Shown here one piece after another: positions 11,417-22,526 of a stretch of DNA of 42,482 nt. This DNA comes from Pleurotus djamor (lineage: Eukaryota > Basidiomycota > Agaricomycetes > Agaricales > Pleurotaceae): NCBI GenBank assembly GCA_029747585.1, contig JAPEVF010000386.1, forward strand, positions 1-42,482. Direction: 5' to 3'. The notes under the pieces were generated by a model that was given only the letters and a program-made list of their open reading frames with translations, did no database searches and had not been told where the DNA came from. Both the position numbers and the translations under genes were made by a program. Each line of letters opens with the position of its first letter. Within the stretch, counting starts at the first letter, position 1.

Positions 11417-13966
11417 TTAATGAGAGAAAAGTGTCCGGTAAACGCGAACATAGAAGGGAGCAGCGCGTCGCTCAGCGTGGTACTAGTGAAGCTTGTGAGC
11501 TACGATGCTCCTTCCAAAAAATCATGGGACCTACTTCATGCATTTCGGCGGCGGTCAGCCAGCTCTTGCGTCCAGTATCCAAATCAATCTCTGTCAGCCG
11601 TTGCGGCAATTGTCGTTTCCACACGAGGCCAACGACGTAGAACAAAAGAGCGACAGGCACGGCGAGGTAAGCCTCTGAGTACCCAGGTCAGTATATCTAG
11701 TGGTTACTGACGGAATTAACGTTAACAGTGCAACTCACGGAAGAAAGACTGTGCGGTGTCTCCAGGCCCAGATGTCCCACCAATCGGCCAGACTGCGACG
11801 TAGAACTGGGCGATAAACACCAGTACAATCAGCACGACGCCGAACCACGAGCCATACACTCCAAACAAAGCTTTGAATGGAAGTTCCTCTACAGAATGAC
11901 CTTGAATAGCCCAGGCTTTACGAAAACGGATGCTAATGAAGTGGTAAGTCCAATGATGCCATTCCGAGGTAGGATTGTGTTCCTACTGGCAAAGGCATAT
12001 TGACAGCCAGGTGAAGAGTGTTGATAGTCCAGATAGGGCAAGCAGCCAAGAGACTAAAGGCCTACAATAAGGGATCGCTCATAACAGGCCAGAAGGGGCA
12101 CTCACACACAGTATCCCCTGATGGCGCAACATTGATATATGCAATGGGGCCGCACAACAGGACGGCTAGCATAGAGAATAATGGCCGCGAGGACTTGTCA
12201 ACTACATAGATGTTAGTCAATCGCCTCCATCAGTAAACGGTTCGATACGCACCATAGGCAAAGAACGACGGAGCGTATCCTGTCTCCGCCAAAGCCGTTA
12301 GTGTGCGAGATCCCGCGTAAACGCTAGAAAGCCCGACAGAAAGGACAGATACACATATGACAGCGTTGATGAGATCTGGGATGGACGAGTTCTGAGTCTT
12401 TGAAATAAATGAGCAAAATGGAGTTCACTGACGATCAAGTCCACTGATCCTGGCATTGCTTATCACCATAACAAACGGAGACACTGCTCCAGCTGCCAAA
12501 CCAAGGAATTAGAAGTAGTTCACACCAACTACTTAGAAGAGCATGCCTACCCGTTTCGTCGCTTGCCAAAAGCCGTGAATCCGTATAAGGAACCAGAAGG
12601 CCGATGATGGTAAGCGAGGTCACATAAACGATGGCCTGGGCATCGATGTTGGTAAAAAAANGAAAATACTGCGAACAACTCGAGAACTGACTATACGCCA
12701 AAAGGTTCCTTTGACCGCTGCTGGCATTGATTCACGAGGATTTGGTGTCTCACTCGCAGCGAGGCCAACAAGTTCGGTACCAGCTAAGACGAAATGATGT
12801 CAGTATTGTGATGATCCAGCGCGGGCAGGAAGCATTGCCAACCAAAGGAGAATGCAGCTGTCAAGGGAACTTTCAGAAGGGGTTGTCAACGCGGGAGCCT
12901 GAGGCATGCTTACCAGCAACAAACACTGAACAAACACCTTTGAAACCATTGGCGAAGGCCCCTGGTTCACTCCAATACCGGCCGCCAACGTAAGAGCCGT
13001 ATTGCCCAGAGGAAGGCCCTCCGCCACATATGCAAACACTATCCTCGTCGTTAGCCTCAGGCAAAATGAGAGTATATCAGTGAAACATACATCCCAACAA
13101 TGCAGAAGAGCACGACCACGAACAATTTCAGGCAAGAAGCCCAAAATTCTTCTTCTGCGTAACCCAGAGTACCAAAGACACTCAAGATAACTGGAAAGAC
13201 TGGATTAAGCGACTGAAGAGAAGCGAAGTGAAGGCACAAACATATGGCTGCCCAAAAGACCGTAATCCAGACTGCCAGAGGGACAGAGTCCGTCCAATAG
13301 CCGATCGTCGCGCCTGCAACGGTCAGCTCTAAAGGCAAAGCGACCATCCATTGAAAGACATAATTCCAGCCCATGGCGAAAGCGAAGGAGGGATCTAGAA
13401 ACCGAATTGCAAGGGTATAGAAGCCACCAGATACAGGATAGAGGATAGACATTTCGCCAAGGGCCTGGGTGATGTTTATTAACATAAAGCCAATGGTGAT
13501 CCAGGAAATGAGGATTCCAGCGGGTCCGCCATTTCGGAGGGCCAACCCAGAGCTAACGAATAAGCCTGTTCCAATACTTCCGCCTACGAAAATTCTAAGC
13601 TGACTTAGGGTAAGTAGGGTGCGTACAAGACGTACCAACAGCGATCATATTCAGGTGCCTTGGTTTCATTTTCTGCTGAAGCATTGGCGCGTCGGCGAGT
13701 CGCTTTTCTATGTCTCCTGCATGAACATCACCAGAAATGACTTGCCCGCTATTGGTAAAAATAAATTGAACGGGAGTTCATCCTGATGAACAAGATGTTT
13801 ACCCTGTGGTCCCAGGTGCTCGCTTGAAGCTTTCTGCATTGACCCCAAGGCGGGTCCAGATAGATTCTTTGGATGGATCATAGAACTCTGTGCGAGAGTC
13901 TGTATCAGAGCCGGCGGTTTCGGCAGTTTCGGTGAAAGATTGAGACGCCTTTGGCTTTTCTTCCAT
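11417..13966 (-). CDS. Amino-acid permease (yeast AAT/YAT family)
   Basis: This is a proton-coupled amino-acid importer of the plasma membrane. Fourteen exons join in phase: 13966-13803, 13748-13636, 13583-13091, 13038-12914, 12857-12843, 12783-12692, 12635-12551, 12492-12433, 12375-12253, 12201-12106, 12053-11987, 11932-11739, 11674-11535 and 11482-11417, giving 610 residues, within the family range. The cytosolic N-tail leads to the signature 'HLNMIAVGGSIGTGLFVSSG' at the first membrane segment. 'GEMSILYPVSGGFYT', 'GGRYWSEPGAFANGFKGV', 'GTELVGLAASETPNP' and 'FRKAWAIQGHSVEELPFKA' are family landmarks, and the C-tail ends 'YVRVYRTLFSH'. The fifth exon is only 15 nt. The N at 12661 lies in an intron and does no harm. 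Substrate range (general or specific) cannot be read from sequence. Confidence 0.93.
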
Positions 13967-14282
13967 GACAATAGTAGCGTTGAAATTGGACGCGATTATT
14001 CAAGAGGAAGGGAGAGTGTGCTCAAAGTTGCGTTCTCACGAGGTATTTATAACTTGTGGCGCACCAAGTTGAAGCAACGTCTCCAATTCAGTCAGTAACA
14101 CTCGTCCTATCATCGTCATAGTGGTCCAGATGACGCTGTGCGCGCTTGAAAGAAGGGTGGAGACGGAGCTAATGAAGCCTGAGTGAAGCTAAGGCGAAAG
14201 GACCACAGCAAAGCGTCGGGACTCTAGAGTCAAATATAACCCAAGACTCAGAGTGCTGAAGAGTAGAAAGTAGATATGATCA
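13967..14282. other. Permease upstream region
   Basis: About 316 bp between the permease start codon and the NOP4-derived pseudogene. It should contain the permease promoter. I see no coding exon; GATA-type sites may be present but are too short to call. Confidence 0.35.
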
Positions 14283-15356
14283 GTTACGCAAAAGCAGGAG
14301 AGCAAAGAGATGCGCACCCATACCAGTACACTAAGCACTATGACTTGTTTTTCTACGTTCCATTTTTCCCAAGCAACGAACCTAATTTTTTTTTCCTATT
14401 TTCGTACTCTCCGCGGGACACGGTGGGTCCTTCTCGGTTCGATGGTTTTTGCTGGCCGGTGTCGGCGCTTCGGTGGGTGCTTTGGAGTCGTCTGCAGAAT
14501 GACGACGTTTCTTGGGGAAGCTATGGAATCGCCGGTTGCCAGAGTGTGAGAAGAGCGGGGCTTTTGTGATTAAGGCTTCTTGTCTACATCAAGCTCAGTA
14601 CACTTGAAGGGTGAATAAATCAGTTTGGGCGATCGCAGATGAAACTAAGGAATCCTTACCGCGCCGGTGCTTCTGGGTTGGACTTCGGCTGTTTATGAAG
14701 GTTGAGTAGAGCAGAGGAAGTGACCAGATAATGTGAAACAAACCATAGGATTACTCCCATAACCCATCGTTTCAAGCTCACTCTGATGGATGACCTTGTC
14801 AGCGTCTTCCTTGTGCTGAGCAAACTGCAATTCGAGCATACCGTTATTACCGTAGCGAGCCAAATGCGCGAGATCTAGCCAGAGAATTAGCAACCAAAGA
14901 AATTGATGAGGGGATACGCCACCTACAATGTTCCCAAGTCGTCCCAACGTCGGTCTAAGGCAACTGAAGCTTCAAAGCTTCAAGCTTCAAGCTTCGATCA
15001 TGGGCGTATATCCTCACCCTCCTCGTCGCTCAAGCGCTCAAGCGCCCAATCCTAATCAACTCGTCCACCATCACATCCCTACCTGGTTTCCACTGTCCAG
15101 GCTCCCCTGCCTGAATCTTTTGCACTATCCACTGTAGTTTCTTTGCTCTTTTTCTTCTTCTCCGATGTCAACGAGGCTGCCAGCTAAGGACGGAGCCAAA
15201 ACGGAGCTTCACGCCATTACATTATTACATACATGCCTCCATTGCCCAATGCCTTCTCCGCATCTTTTTTNCTGAATCGCTAGGGGTTGTTTGGGGGACA
15301 TGACTGGTTTCCTTTCCACCTGGGGCTTTTGTGGGGAAGGTCCCTCTCCTCGGTGG
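14283..15356 (-). pseudogene. Decayed, internally deleted partial duplicate of the NOP4 gene
   Basis: The tract follows the gene at 28498-25393 in order and orientation, in blocks. 14283-14530 matches about 25335-25590 (3' end). 14670-14960 matches about 26665-27040 (intron, RRM4 segment 'KEDADKVIHQSEL'). 15030-15270 matches about 27270-27500. 15285-15356 matches about 27985-28070 ('STWGFCGEG' against the parent on the opposite strand). The parent's C-terminal domain, most of the acidic linker and much of the RRM2-RRM3 part are missing. Frames are broken by indels. Introns are retained, so it arose by DNA duplication rather than through mRNA. It cannot encode a working Nop4. An N at 15271 follows a T-run. 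Confidence 0.82.
14966..14995. repeat. Short tandem repeat of AAGCTTC
   Basis: Four near-perfect copies of a 7-8 bp unit (AAGCTTC) sit exactly at the edge of an internal deletion in the NOP4-derived pseudogene. A second small duplication (TCAAGCG twice) lies near 15030. Such slippage-prone repeats at a deletion joint suggest replication-based rearrangement. Confidence 0.7.
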
Positions 15357-15639
15357 CCAAAAAGTCATGAACCACCAGATCTGATTCATTCAAGCGCCAT
15401 CGGCCAGAATACCCTCTTACGAACGAACAAGATCAAAATTGCAAGGGTGCAAAGGGCAGTAACAAGGACGACCTAGTCGCAAAATGGATATGAGGTAGAC
15501 GAAATTGTCGGTGTATAGAGCGGCGTAGTACATACAGTTTGTACTCTAGTTTTTTGACGAGGACCAAGGTATGCAATTTTCCAGACAGGACTGATCACCA
15601 GATTCATACGATTACGACCAATACTTGGAAACATTTGAC

Positions 15640-17275
15640 TTTCAATTGCAGCACTGTGGTGCAGGATATGAACGCTTTCAAACTTTAGCGAGTTTACTAG
15701 GGATATCCACATAATTGCGGCCTTCGGTAATCTGAAAAACAAACAATGAGTGTCATCCAAGTTGGATGTGTTTAATCAAGTGACATGACGTACTGCGTGC
15801 CATCCCTAGCAAGAGCATAGCATTGTCCGCACGCTCAGCTGGGCTCAGCGAGCCATCGGATGCACGCTGGCCAAGGATTTTCACTTCCTCCGGAGTCAGG
15901 TTGTATGTGGAACCAGTTTCGGAATCAGAGTCATCATCATCTTCAGAATCAAAGTCGCCACCATTTTCATCATCATCGCCGTTTTCGGCGAGTGGATCAG
16001 CATCCTCCCTCGTATCCATGGGAGTAGACTCATCAACAGGGAGGCTGTGCTGAATGGGCGGGACCATGGAGCCTGAGGAGAGAGAGCCGGTTGGAGTAAC
16101 ATCGTTCGGGTCTGAATGGGTATACGGAGAAGCTGGAATTGGCATCCCCTCAGGCACAGTGTTGGTGAGGGTTGGTGGAGTGAAGAAGATTAGGTCCCGG
16201 AGTTCGCTGACAACGCCCACGAATTCTGAGATGCGACTTACGGCCAACAGCGGGGTTTTATTGTATTCATTCCAGCACCTGATCTTCGACGCAGCATTGA
16301 TGATGATAGAGAAGATTGAAAGCTTGTCGTCGGAGGGGCGGGCATTTATACCGGTTATTGCGGGGAGTCGCTCAGTATATCCTCTGTTCCCGAGAGAGCG
16401 TCCGCCTGGGTAGACATACCAGTGTTGGTGTCGAGATTGAAGCTCGGAGGTCTCAAGGGAAGAACGCTCCTTCGAACGAAAGTTGCCTGGAAGGATAGCG
16501 AGGGATTGCCCTTCAGGGAGGAATTCGTCATACAAAACCAATAATTCCAAGGCAGTGACCACGTAAGGGGCCTCGGATGTCTGGCGAATGTGAGAATGGC
16601 ATCGGAAACGAGATGGAATCCATACGAACATCAAGTTCACGTGGGGCCTTGGGGATTTCTGCCGCTCTGCGAGCCCACTGGGCGTTGTGCTTGATGAGAT
16701 GCTTCCGAATATCGTATAGTTGCTCGAGTGGAGGGACGAGTGCAAAGAGGCCGTATGTGTCCAGGTCAGCGTGCAAATTGGGCTCGCCTGAAGGCACATT
16801 CAACCATTGCCCAAGATGATGCTCGAAATTACATACAAAGAGCAGCGTTCCCCATCCAGTTCAACTTAAAAGACTTCAACCCCGCGAAGCATTGCCGAGT
16901 CAAGATTTTCTCCTAGCGAGAGTGTTAAACTCGGTCAAGGAGAATGCGGAAATCGACGCACCACTTCCGCTTTTTGTTCCTTCAAGTCTTTGTCTCGAAT
17001 ATCGTTCACGAAATGGATAGCTTCTAGACTGGCCCAAACGTCGCCAGTGATAAGGGAACGGCGGTCATGGAAAAGGAGTCGGCGTCGAAGTTGGGCCTGG
17101 TTGCGTGCAGAGGAAGCGATGCTACGTGATCGTGTGCTGCTAACAGCAGTTGCACTGCCCGTATAGTTCAGTAGAGGATTCCGAGGCAGCGTTTTGGCGA
17201 CATTCGGGATGTCAACGAACTGCTGATTCGGACTGACGAAGGCCATGATGGTTGAATGCAAGAATGCCTATCACT
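15640..17275 (-). repeat. Right arm of 1.6-kb diverged inverted repeat (HNH-type gene)
   Basis: This is the reverse-complement partner of 1-1640. The arms are about 14 kb apart and enclose the SNARE, RING, SEC61-beta, SET and permease genes and the NOP4 pseudogene. Similarity runs from just upstream of the start codon to about 60 bp past the stop. Confidence 0.7.
15697..17246 (-). CDS. HNH_2-type nuclease-like protein, copy 2 (intact)
   Basis: Five exons join without a break: 17246-16962, 16912-16837, 16787-16630, 16580-15794 and 15731-15697, about 446 residues. The HNH-type core is 'LITGDVWASLEAIHFVND', 'NWMGNAALCEPNLHADLD' and 'GLFALVPP', with both His and the Asn kept. The C-terminal half is acidic ('ENGDDDENGGDFDSEDDDD') and ends 'NYRRPQLCGYP'. 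The four introns lie at the same places as in copy 1, which supports both maps. In Agaricomycetes such HNH_2-like proteins form large lineage-specific families of unknown job; nuclease activity is inferred from the motif. The start is the Met that aligns with copy 1; an upstream TTG is not used. The gene lies next to a pseudogene and a mobile element. Confidence 0.72.
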
Positions 17276-17662
17276 GTTTGTGCACTGTTTGATTACAACT
17301 GTTTGCAAAAATGTTGACACGGCGTCCTTTCACTCTCCAACGCCCCAAACAACACCAAGCAAACTCGCGTGGCCAACGAACTAGTGACATGACCTACACC
17401 GCCAACTTCGCCAAAGGAGGGTGGGATATTCGGAAACAATAACTGCTCGAGGTTCCTGACTCGCTTTGTCAGACCTCCCCAGCAACATCCATGGATATCC
17501 GGGGCTGAACATCCAATAGGTGTCGAAGTGACATCCTCGGGATATCCCATTGACCAGACGGGGAGAGGTTGTGGGAGGTTTGAGAGATGACCAGACCCAA
17601 AATGGGCTCTTCGTTATTTCCCTCCGTTTATGACAGAAAATAAATTGTAAAATAAATTATCT
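17247..17662. repeat. Left flank of the mobile element with subterminal ACATCC/GATATCC repeats
   Basis: No gene. Between 17485 and 17547 the motif ACATCC occurs three times (17485, 17509, 17531) and GATATCC twice (17494, 17541). The same motifs cluster on the far side of the divergent gene pair (24249-24310). This is what transposase-binding subterminal repeats look like. I could not find a convincing terminal inverted repeat or target-site duplication. Confidence 0.5.
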
Positions 17663-20600
17663 TTATTGTAATTCCTGCCCGTCTATCGTTTCCCCTTCAT
17701 GTTCTTCTGGCGCGGTGCTTGGGACAATTGAGGGAGCCGTCAACTGTGAAGTCGTTGTGGCTCCAAGCTTCTTTTTCTTGTTTTGCTCGCGAGTAGCTTT
17801 TGCCTTTTCTCGGGCTTCAGCCCTTTTCGCGGGTCCACTGACCTGGAGCTTAGCCGCCTGTTGGAGATGTAATTCGTCTCTATTCAGGACAAGAGGGATG
17901 GGCTCGGTTAAAGAGCGGGGGAGGGCTGCCCGAAGAAGGTGTGAATTGTGAAGTGCATGCATATTGATTAAATATGAGTCTTCGTTGGTATGTTTGACCG
18001 TCTGCAGCGGTATACTGGTTGGGAGTCGTTCTTGTGAAACAAAGTGAGCTCCTTCAACCACAGAGCAGCCGTGGTGTTGACAGTCATGCTGGGCGTTGAA
18101 TTTGAACTGCATAGCCTGAGTACATCGGGATGACATGAGACTGATCGCGGAATGATAGATGAAAGACTTAGACTCACGGCGGGGCGGATGATGCGAAGCT
18201 CTCCGGAACGATCCATCACCGGCATGTTATATATCTGATCGCGGCAATCGCGAATATGGAAATGCTCAATGACGACAATGGCTTGTTGATGCAATACACT
18301 CCCTTCGCGGCTGGGGCAAGCGATCAGCCGTATGCGTCCCACCTGTGTCACCTTAGAGTTGCACCACGATGCCATGTGTCAGTTAGACCGATTTATGGGA
18401 AGAACAAATTTCTTACCTTCTCGCAGTTGAAAAACACCCAAGACCCTCGAGTACACGGCTCACCTGAGAAGGACACGGCAGATTTACATGCGACCCACAT
18501 CATATCCGAATTTATATCGTCGCGCATGTCCTGGGAATCGACCGTTCCTTCACCGAGGGCCTGAAATTCAACTGGTGGTTGAATCTGGCTCATCAATTGA
18601 CTCCAGGAGACTTGGACTGTATCACGGTTGAGGCGGCTGGGAGCAGAGGAGAGGGTGACAGATCCTAGATTTTCGTGAGTACATGGCTTAATCGTCACAG
18701 ATAAGCCGAAAATACCAGGCTTTATCTTCACGGCCTCAACCCAGCCTAACCTCCGCTGAAGCTCAGGTGTCGTTGCGAGAAAACTTCGTATCATAACTCC
18801 ACTACGGACCATGTGACCGGACTCATTTTTCCACCAACCACCGCTGACTTGATGCTTGAAGCGCTCCATGTGGATGAGGGTTGTTGCAATATCCCTACTG
18901 GGGGCGAGGTGATTGGACAGGATGCTGCACATCCGAAAGATTGCATTCCAACATTCGAAGACTTCTGTGGAATAGAGGATTGCCGATCCAAAACGGCGCA
19001 CGTCTTCGGCCAAATGTGTGAGAATGTGAAGTTTGGCCTTGACGACGATGCGGTTGGGATCAAATATCGACCATGCATCAAGGAGATTCGCGACGAGGGC
19101 CTTGAGATCGGCCTGATCAAGGGTGTGAATTCGGAATGGAACAAGAGAGAATTTGGAGCAAAAACATACAATGTATAAGTCCATCTCTGAGATTTCGGCA
19201 ATCCAGAGATGGGCTCCAAGCTCACCCGTTGCCTTCCAGATGTCAAAGAGTGAGGGGGAACATAGGTCACGTACATGAAAGACGGCAACCTGCTGTAGAT
19301 ACTTGAAGTGCTTTCCAATCAATGAATTCTTGTACTTCACCAGATATTGTGGTCTCGGGGCTGCGGTTGACAGGCCATCAAGATTAGACGATTGAAGGCG
19401 AACTGCAAAGGTCGCTTCCTTCTTCTTGTCCCACGGGCTGCTGGTTTCATGCCAGATATACTTATCATTTCCAAGCAGGAATGAGTGGAGAATTTCGACC
19501 GTCGTATCTTTGTGAGGATTTAAATCTTCACCTAATATCAGCACAGTGGTCGGGCAGATGCAAAGTGGGGGCAGGCAAACATACCACGACACAGTAGAAG
19601 CGAATTAAAATGAAACCCGGCGACGATGTCTTGAAGAGGACCAGGTGGCGAATTCTGGGACCGGGATGGTGGCGCTAAACGAACAAGCCAATTCCACACA
19701 TCGACTTGTATTGTGTTGATCATGGTTTGTTTTACCGCTTTTCTTTGATCGCCTTTGATCCTTTTGTCGTTCAGCCGTGCATCACGGGTGGCAATGTTGT
19801 TGATCTGAGTGTCTTGTTGTTCTCGAGCGCGAACAAGCGCAATCTCCACCCAGTGCTGCGCAAGCTTGTCTTTCACACCGGTTTGCGTTTGAAGGCTCTG
19901 AACGGCCTCCATGTTCCCAGAACAGGCAGCGAATAGCTGCGAGCGAATACTTTCCACGGTGTTGCCTGGATGGCGTTCCGCCCCCGGCTAAAGAAGGAAG
20001 AGTTTGAGCTTCGGTGGGAATCCCTGCGGACTTTTATGAAGCCTGACCTGGAAGAGGGTGTTATATCCTTCGGTGCTTTCCTTCTCTTGGCTGCTTCCGC
20101 CTACGCTATCTCGTCGGCAGAAATAATTTCCCTTCAAGCCAATGTGTGACGAAAGCTCTGCTTGCTGGGGGTTGTCAGCAGGGAGGATATGGGGAATTAT
20201 CTGAAAAAGTATGTCCTGTTCTAATTCGCAATCATATGCCGGGTGCCAGATATCGTTATCGCTATAATAGAGAATAAGAGGTTGGACTCAGTCAGCGCGG
20301 GCGGCATGGTCACACGTCCACCACAACTCACAAATCCTCAGAAAATCCTGAAACAATTTCCGAAGCAGAAGCATGCGGTGAGGTCGCAACGAAGCGGACA
20401 TAATATTCTTGTGAGAGTTTCTTGTGCGGTATGTTGACATTTTGGATGTACGCGTTTGTATGCGGGTTGTACTGCTTGCTGACATTCCCAGAGACATCAT
20501 CACACCAAGGCATGACTCGTATTCGAAACATTGGCAGCTTTGATTTCTTCCTAAGCGGGTTTAGAATCTCTCTCTGCTGCAATTGCTGACTTGCAATCTC

Positions 20601-22179
20601 TGTGCGTCTGAGTCATCATGCATGTCAGCCGCTGAAAACTACAAACTAATTCGAGATGTGAACACACCAGACCACAAAGCACCAGGGTAACTGGTGGATA
20701 AGTCGAGCGCATTCGCGACTAGGGTATCCGCAGAGATGTAGCGCACAGCGGGATCGGCAATATCAAAAACATTGTTCTGAAGATCGATGACGATCAGGTA
20801 AACCGGCGACGTTGACTGAAAATGGAAAACTTACTAATTCACTGTGGAACACATTACAGACTTGTGCATGAACTTCTCCTCGCACCGTAACCCACTTGAG
20901 AAGCAGGACCAAGCTGCCGTCATGACATTGAGCCAATTCGCTTACAAAATAGTGCCGGTGCGGGGACTTTTTCCAGTTGGCCCACATGGGCGACAGCTCG
21001 TCGTTTCCGGCTTCGTGGAGCCACTTTCCACCGTGCCAAAACTCAGATGCTGTGTCGGAAATTTCTGGGTAAAGATGAATGTGCGGCCGTACGAGTGGAT
21101 TTGCCCAGTCCTTCGAGGAACAAGTTATTATCCATCTGAATACGTTCAACTCAAAGGAGGTGCGCACCAACGCAAGCAATTTTGATGGATGGTTGACAAA
21201 AAAGTGATTTCCCAGTGATGATGTATGTTGCTTCGGCGTCGCGGAAAATGACTTGTTCAAATTTGCTTGGACATGCCGTAATTGCGAAAACGTTGGTGTG
21301 TCTGGTGTTCCACACTCCTTCATCACCCAAAGGATCGTTTTCATATGGTCGTTCGACAGACGCAATCGTGGAAGGTTATCCAAAAGATCAAGCATGAACA
21401 TCTTTTGTGATATGAGCTCATAGCACCAATGGGAATTCTGAGACCTCTTACGGTTTTTGACCCATGCGGAAACCAGTCACTGTCTGATGTTGACATACTG
21501 GCTGTCACAGCTTCGTGTAATTCGGTTTCATCATCAAGCCCTGTCACAAAAGTAAGTTCATCGCTTTCTATTGAGCTTCCATCATCCTCGACTCACCCAG
21601 GCTTGAGGATATCCTTCCAAATTGATCAGAATTTGGATCATCTTCCAAATCAAGTCCTATCTCTTCGGCGGATGTTCCCATGTCCCCAAGGTGAGAGTAA
21701 TCGGCGAGAAGATCAAGCTGATTGATCTGTTCAACCAAGGCTAGCCGTTCCCTCTCCCGGAGCGCAACCTCTGAATTGTCATCCGTTCCGGCGGTGAACA
21801 TTACCACATCCCCATCACCGTCAATCCAGCCGTCTTCCCCTACGTCCATGACAGAGTCAAATATCGAGGTTGGATCGGGGAAACTCTGAGAAGGACCTTC
21901 GGCGGTCTCTTCACATTGCTGGAGAAGCGAAAGTACAATGGGTGTGTGTGCTGGTGGTGTGGACTCCGACGACTGTGTTGGCTGATCAGATGAACCGTGT
22001 AGATCCTGGAGGGCTCGCTTATGTCCATCGGACTTAAGATGGGATGAGCGGGAGGTCCGCTTAAAAACGATACGCCGTGATCCCGCCTTCGTGCAAAGCT
22101 GGCAGAGTATCATTGGCGTGCCATCAGTGCCCAATGCTTCTTCAAGTCCTGAAAAGGCGATAAATTTTGGGAACAACAT
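17663..22179 (-). CDS. Large CACTA/Plavaka-like transposase candidate, Agaricomycete multicopy family
   Basis: About a dozen exons join in frame with no stop. The first are 22179-21597, 21540-21452 and one starting at 21401; the last ends at 17663. The product is over 1,100 residues. The N-terminus holds a C2H2/BED-like finger ('CQLCTKAG' ... 'HLKSDGH') followed by acidic linker. The core starts 'MFMLDLLDNLPRLRLS'. Then come 'MPWCDDVSGNVSKQYNP', 'SHIGLKGNYFCRRD', 'KDTTVEILHSFLLG', 'KLHILTHLAEDVRRFG' and 'LYSTEVFECWNAIF'. The order recalls CACTA/Plavaka transposases, where an Asp near the first block and a Glu in the last form part of a DDE site; that reading is inference. The C-terminus is basic ('REKAKATREQNKKKK'). 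The second knuckle Cys expected in the 'CRRD' block is Asp here. I recognise the family as recurrent in Agaricomycetes but know of no experimental study of it. Confidence 0.62.
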
Positions 22180-22365
22180 CTTTGACTTGGTAAGTCACCT
22201 GGTGGTAGCTCTTTGGGATGAGGGGCCATAAGTTGATCCTTGTTATTAGATCGTTGACTTTCAAGTGAAGATCATGGCCAAGAGAGTGCTGAACGCAGCA
22301 GACGCACAAGTGCCATTGTCCTCCACGTGACATGAGGGGAGCCAACTCCGGTCAAGGCAGTTTGC

Positions 22366-22400
<35 letters not shown>

Positions 22401-22526
22401 GTTCCTTTTTCTTTCTTCAAGTTCTCTTCTCTTCCAAGACTCCCACCGTCTCTTTTTTGTCTTTCTTTTACCTCTCTCCTTATTCAAATCATTTAAACCA
22501 CATTTTCTTCTTGTTTTCTCGTTCAG
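22180..22526. promoter_or_regulatory. Bidirectional promoter of the element's divergent genes
   Basis: The two genes start back to back 347 bp apart, so this stretch must drive both. It contains a (TC)n pyrimidine tract and further T/C-rich sequence just before the plus-strand start at 22527, a common pattern upstream of fungal start sites. No TATA box is obvious. Confidence 0.5.
22371..22397. repeat. (TC)n microsatellite
   Basis: About thirteen uninterrupted TC units inside the divergent promoter. Length changes here could alter promoter strength, but that is only a possibility. Confidence 0.85.

Noticed and set aside
17274..17320. CACTG at 17274 as a CACTA-type element terminus
   Set aside because: I found no matching inverted copy at the right side, so the true ends of the element remain undetermined.
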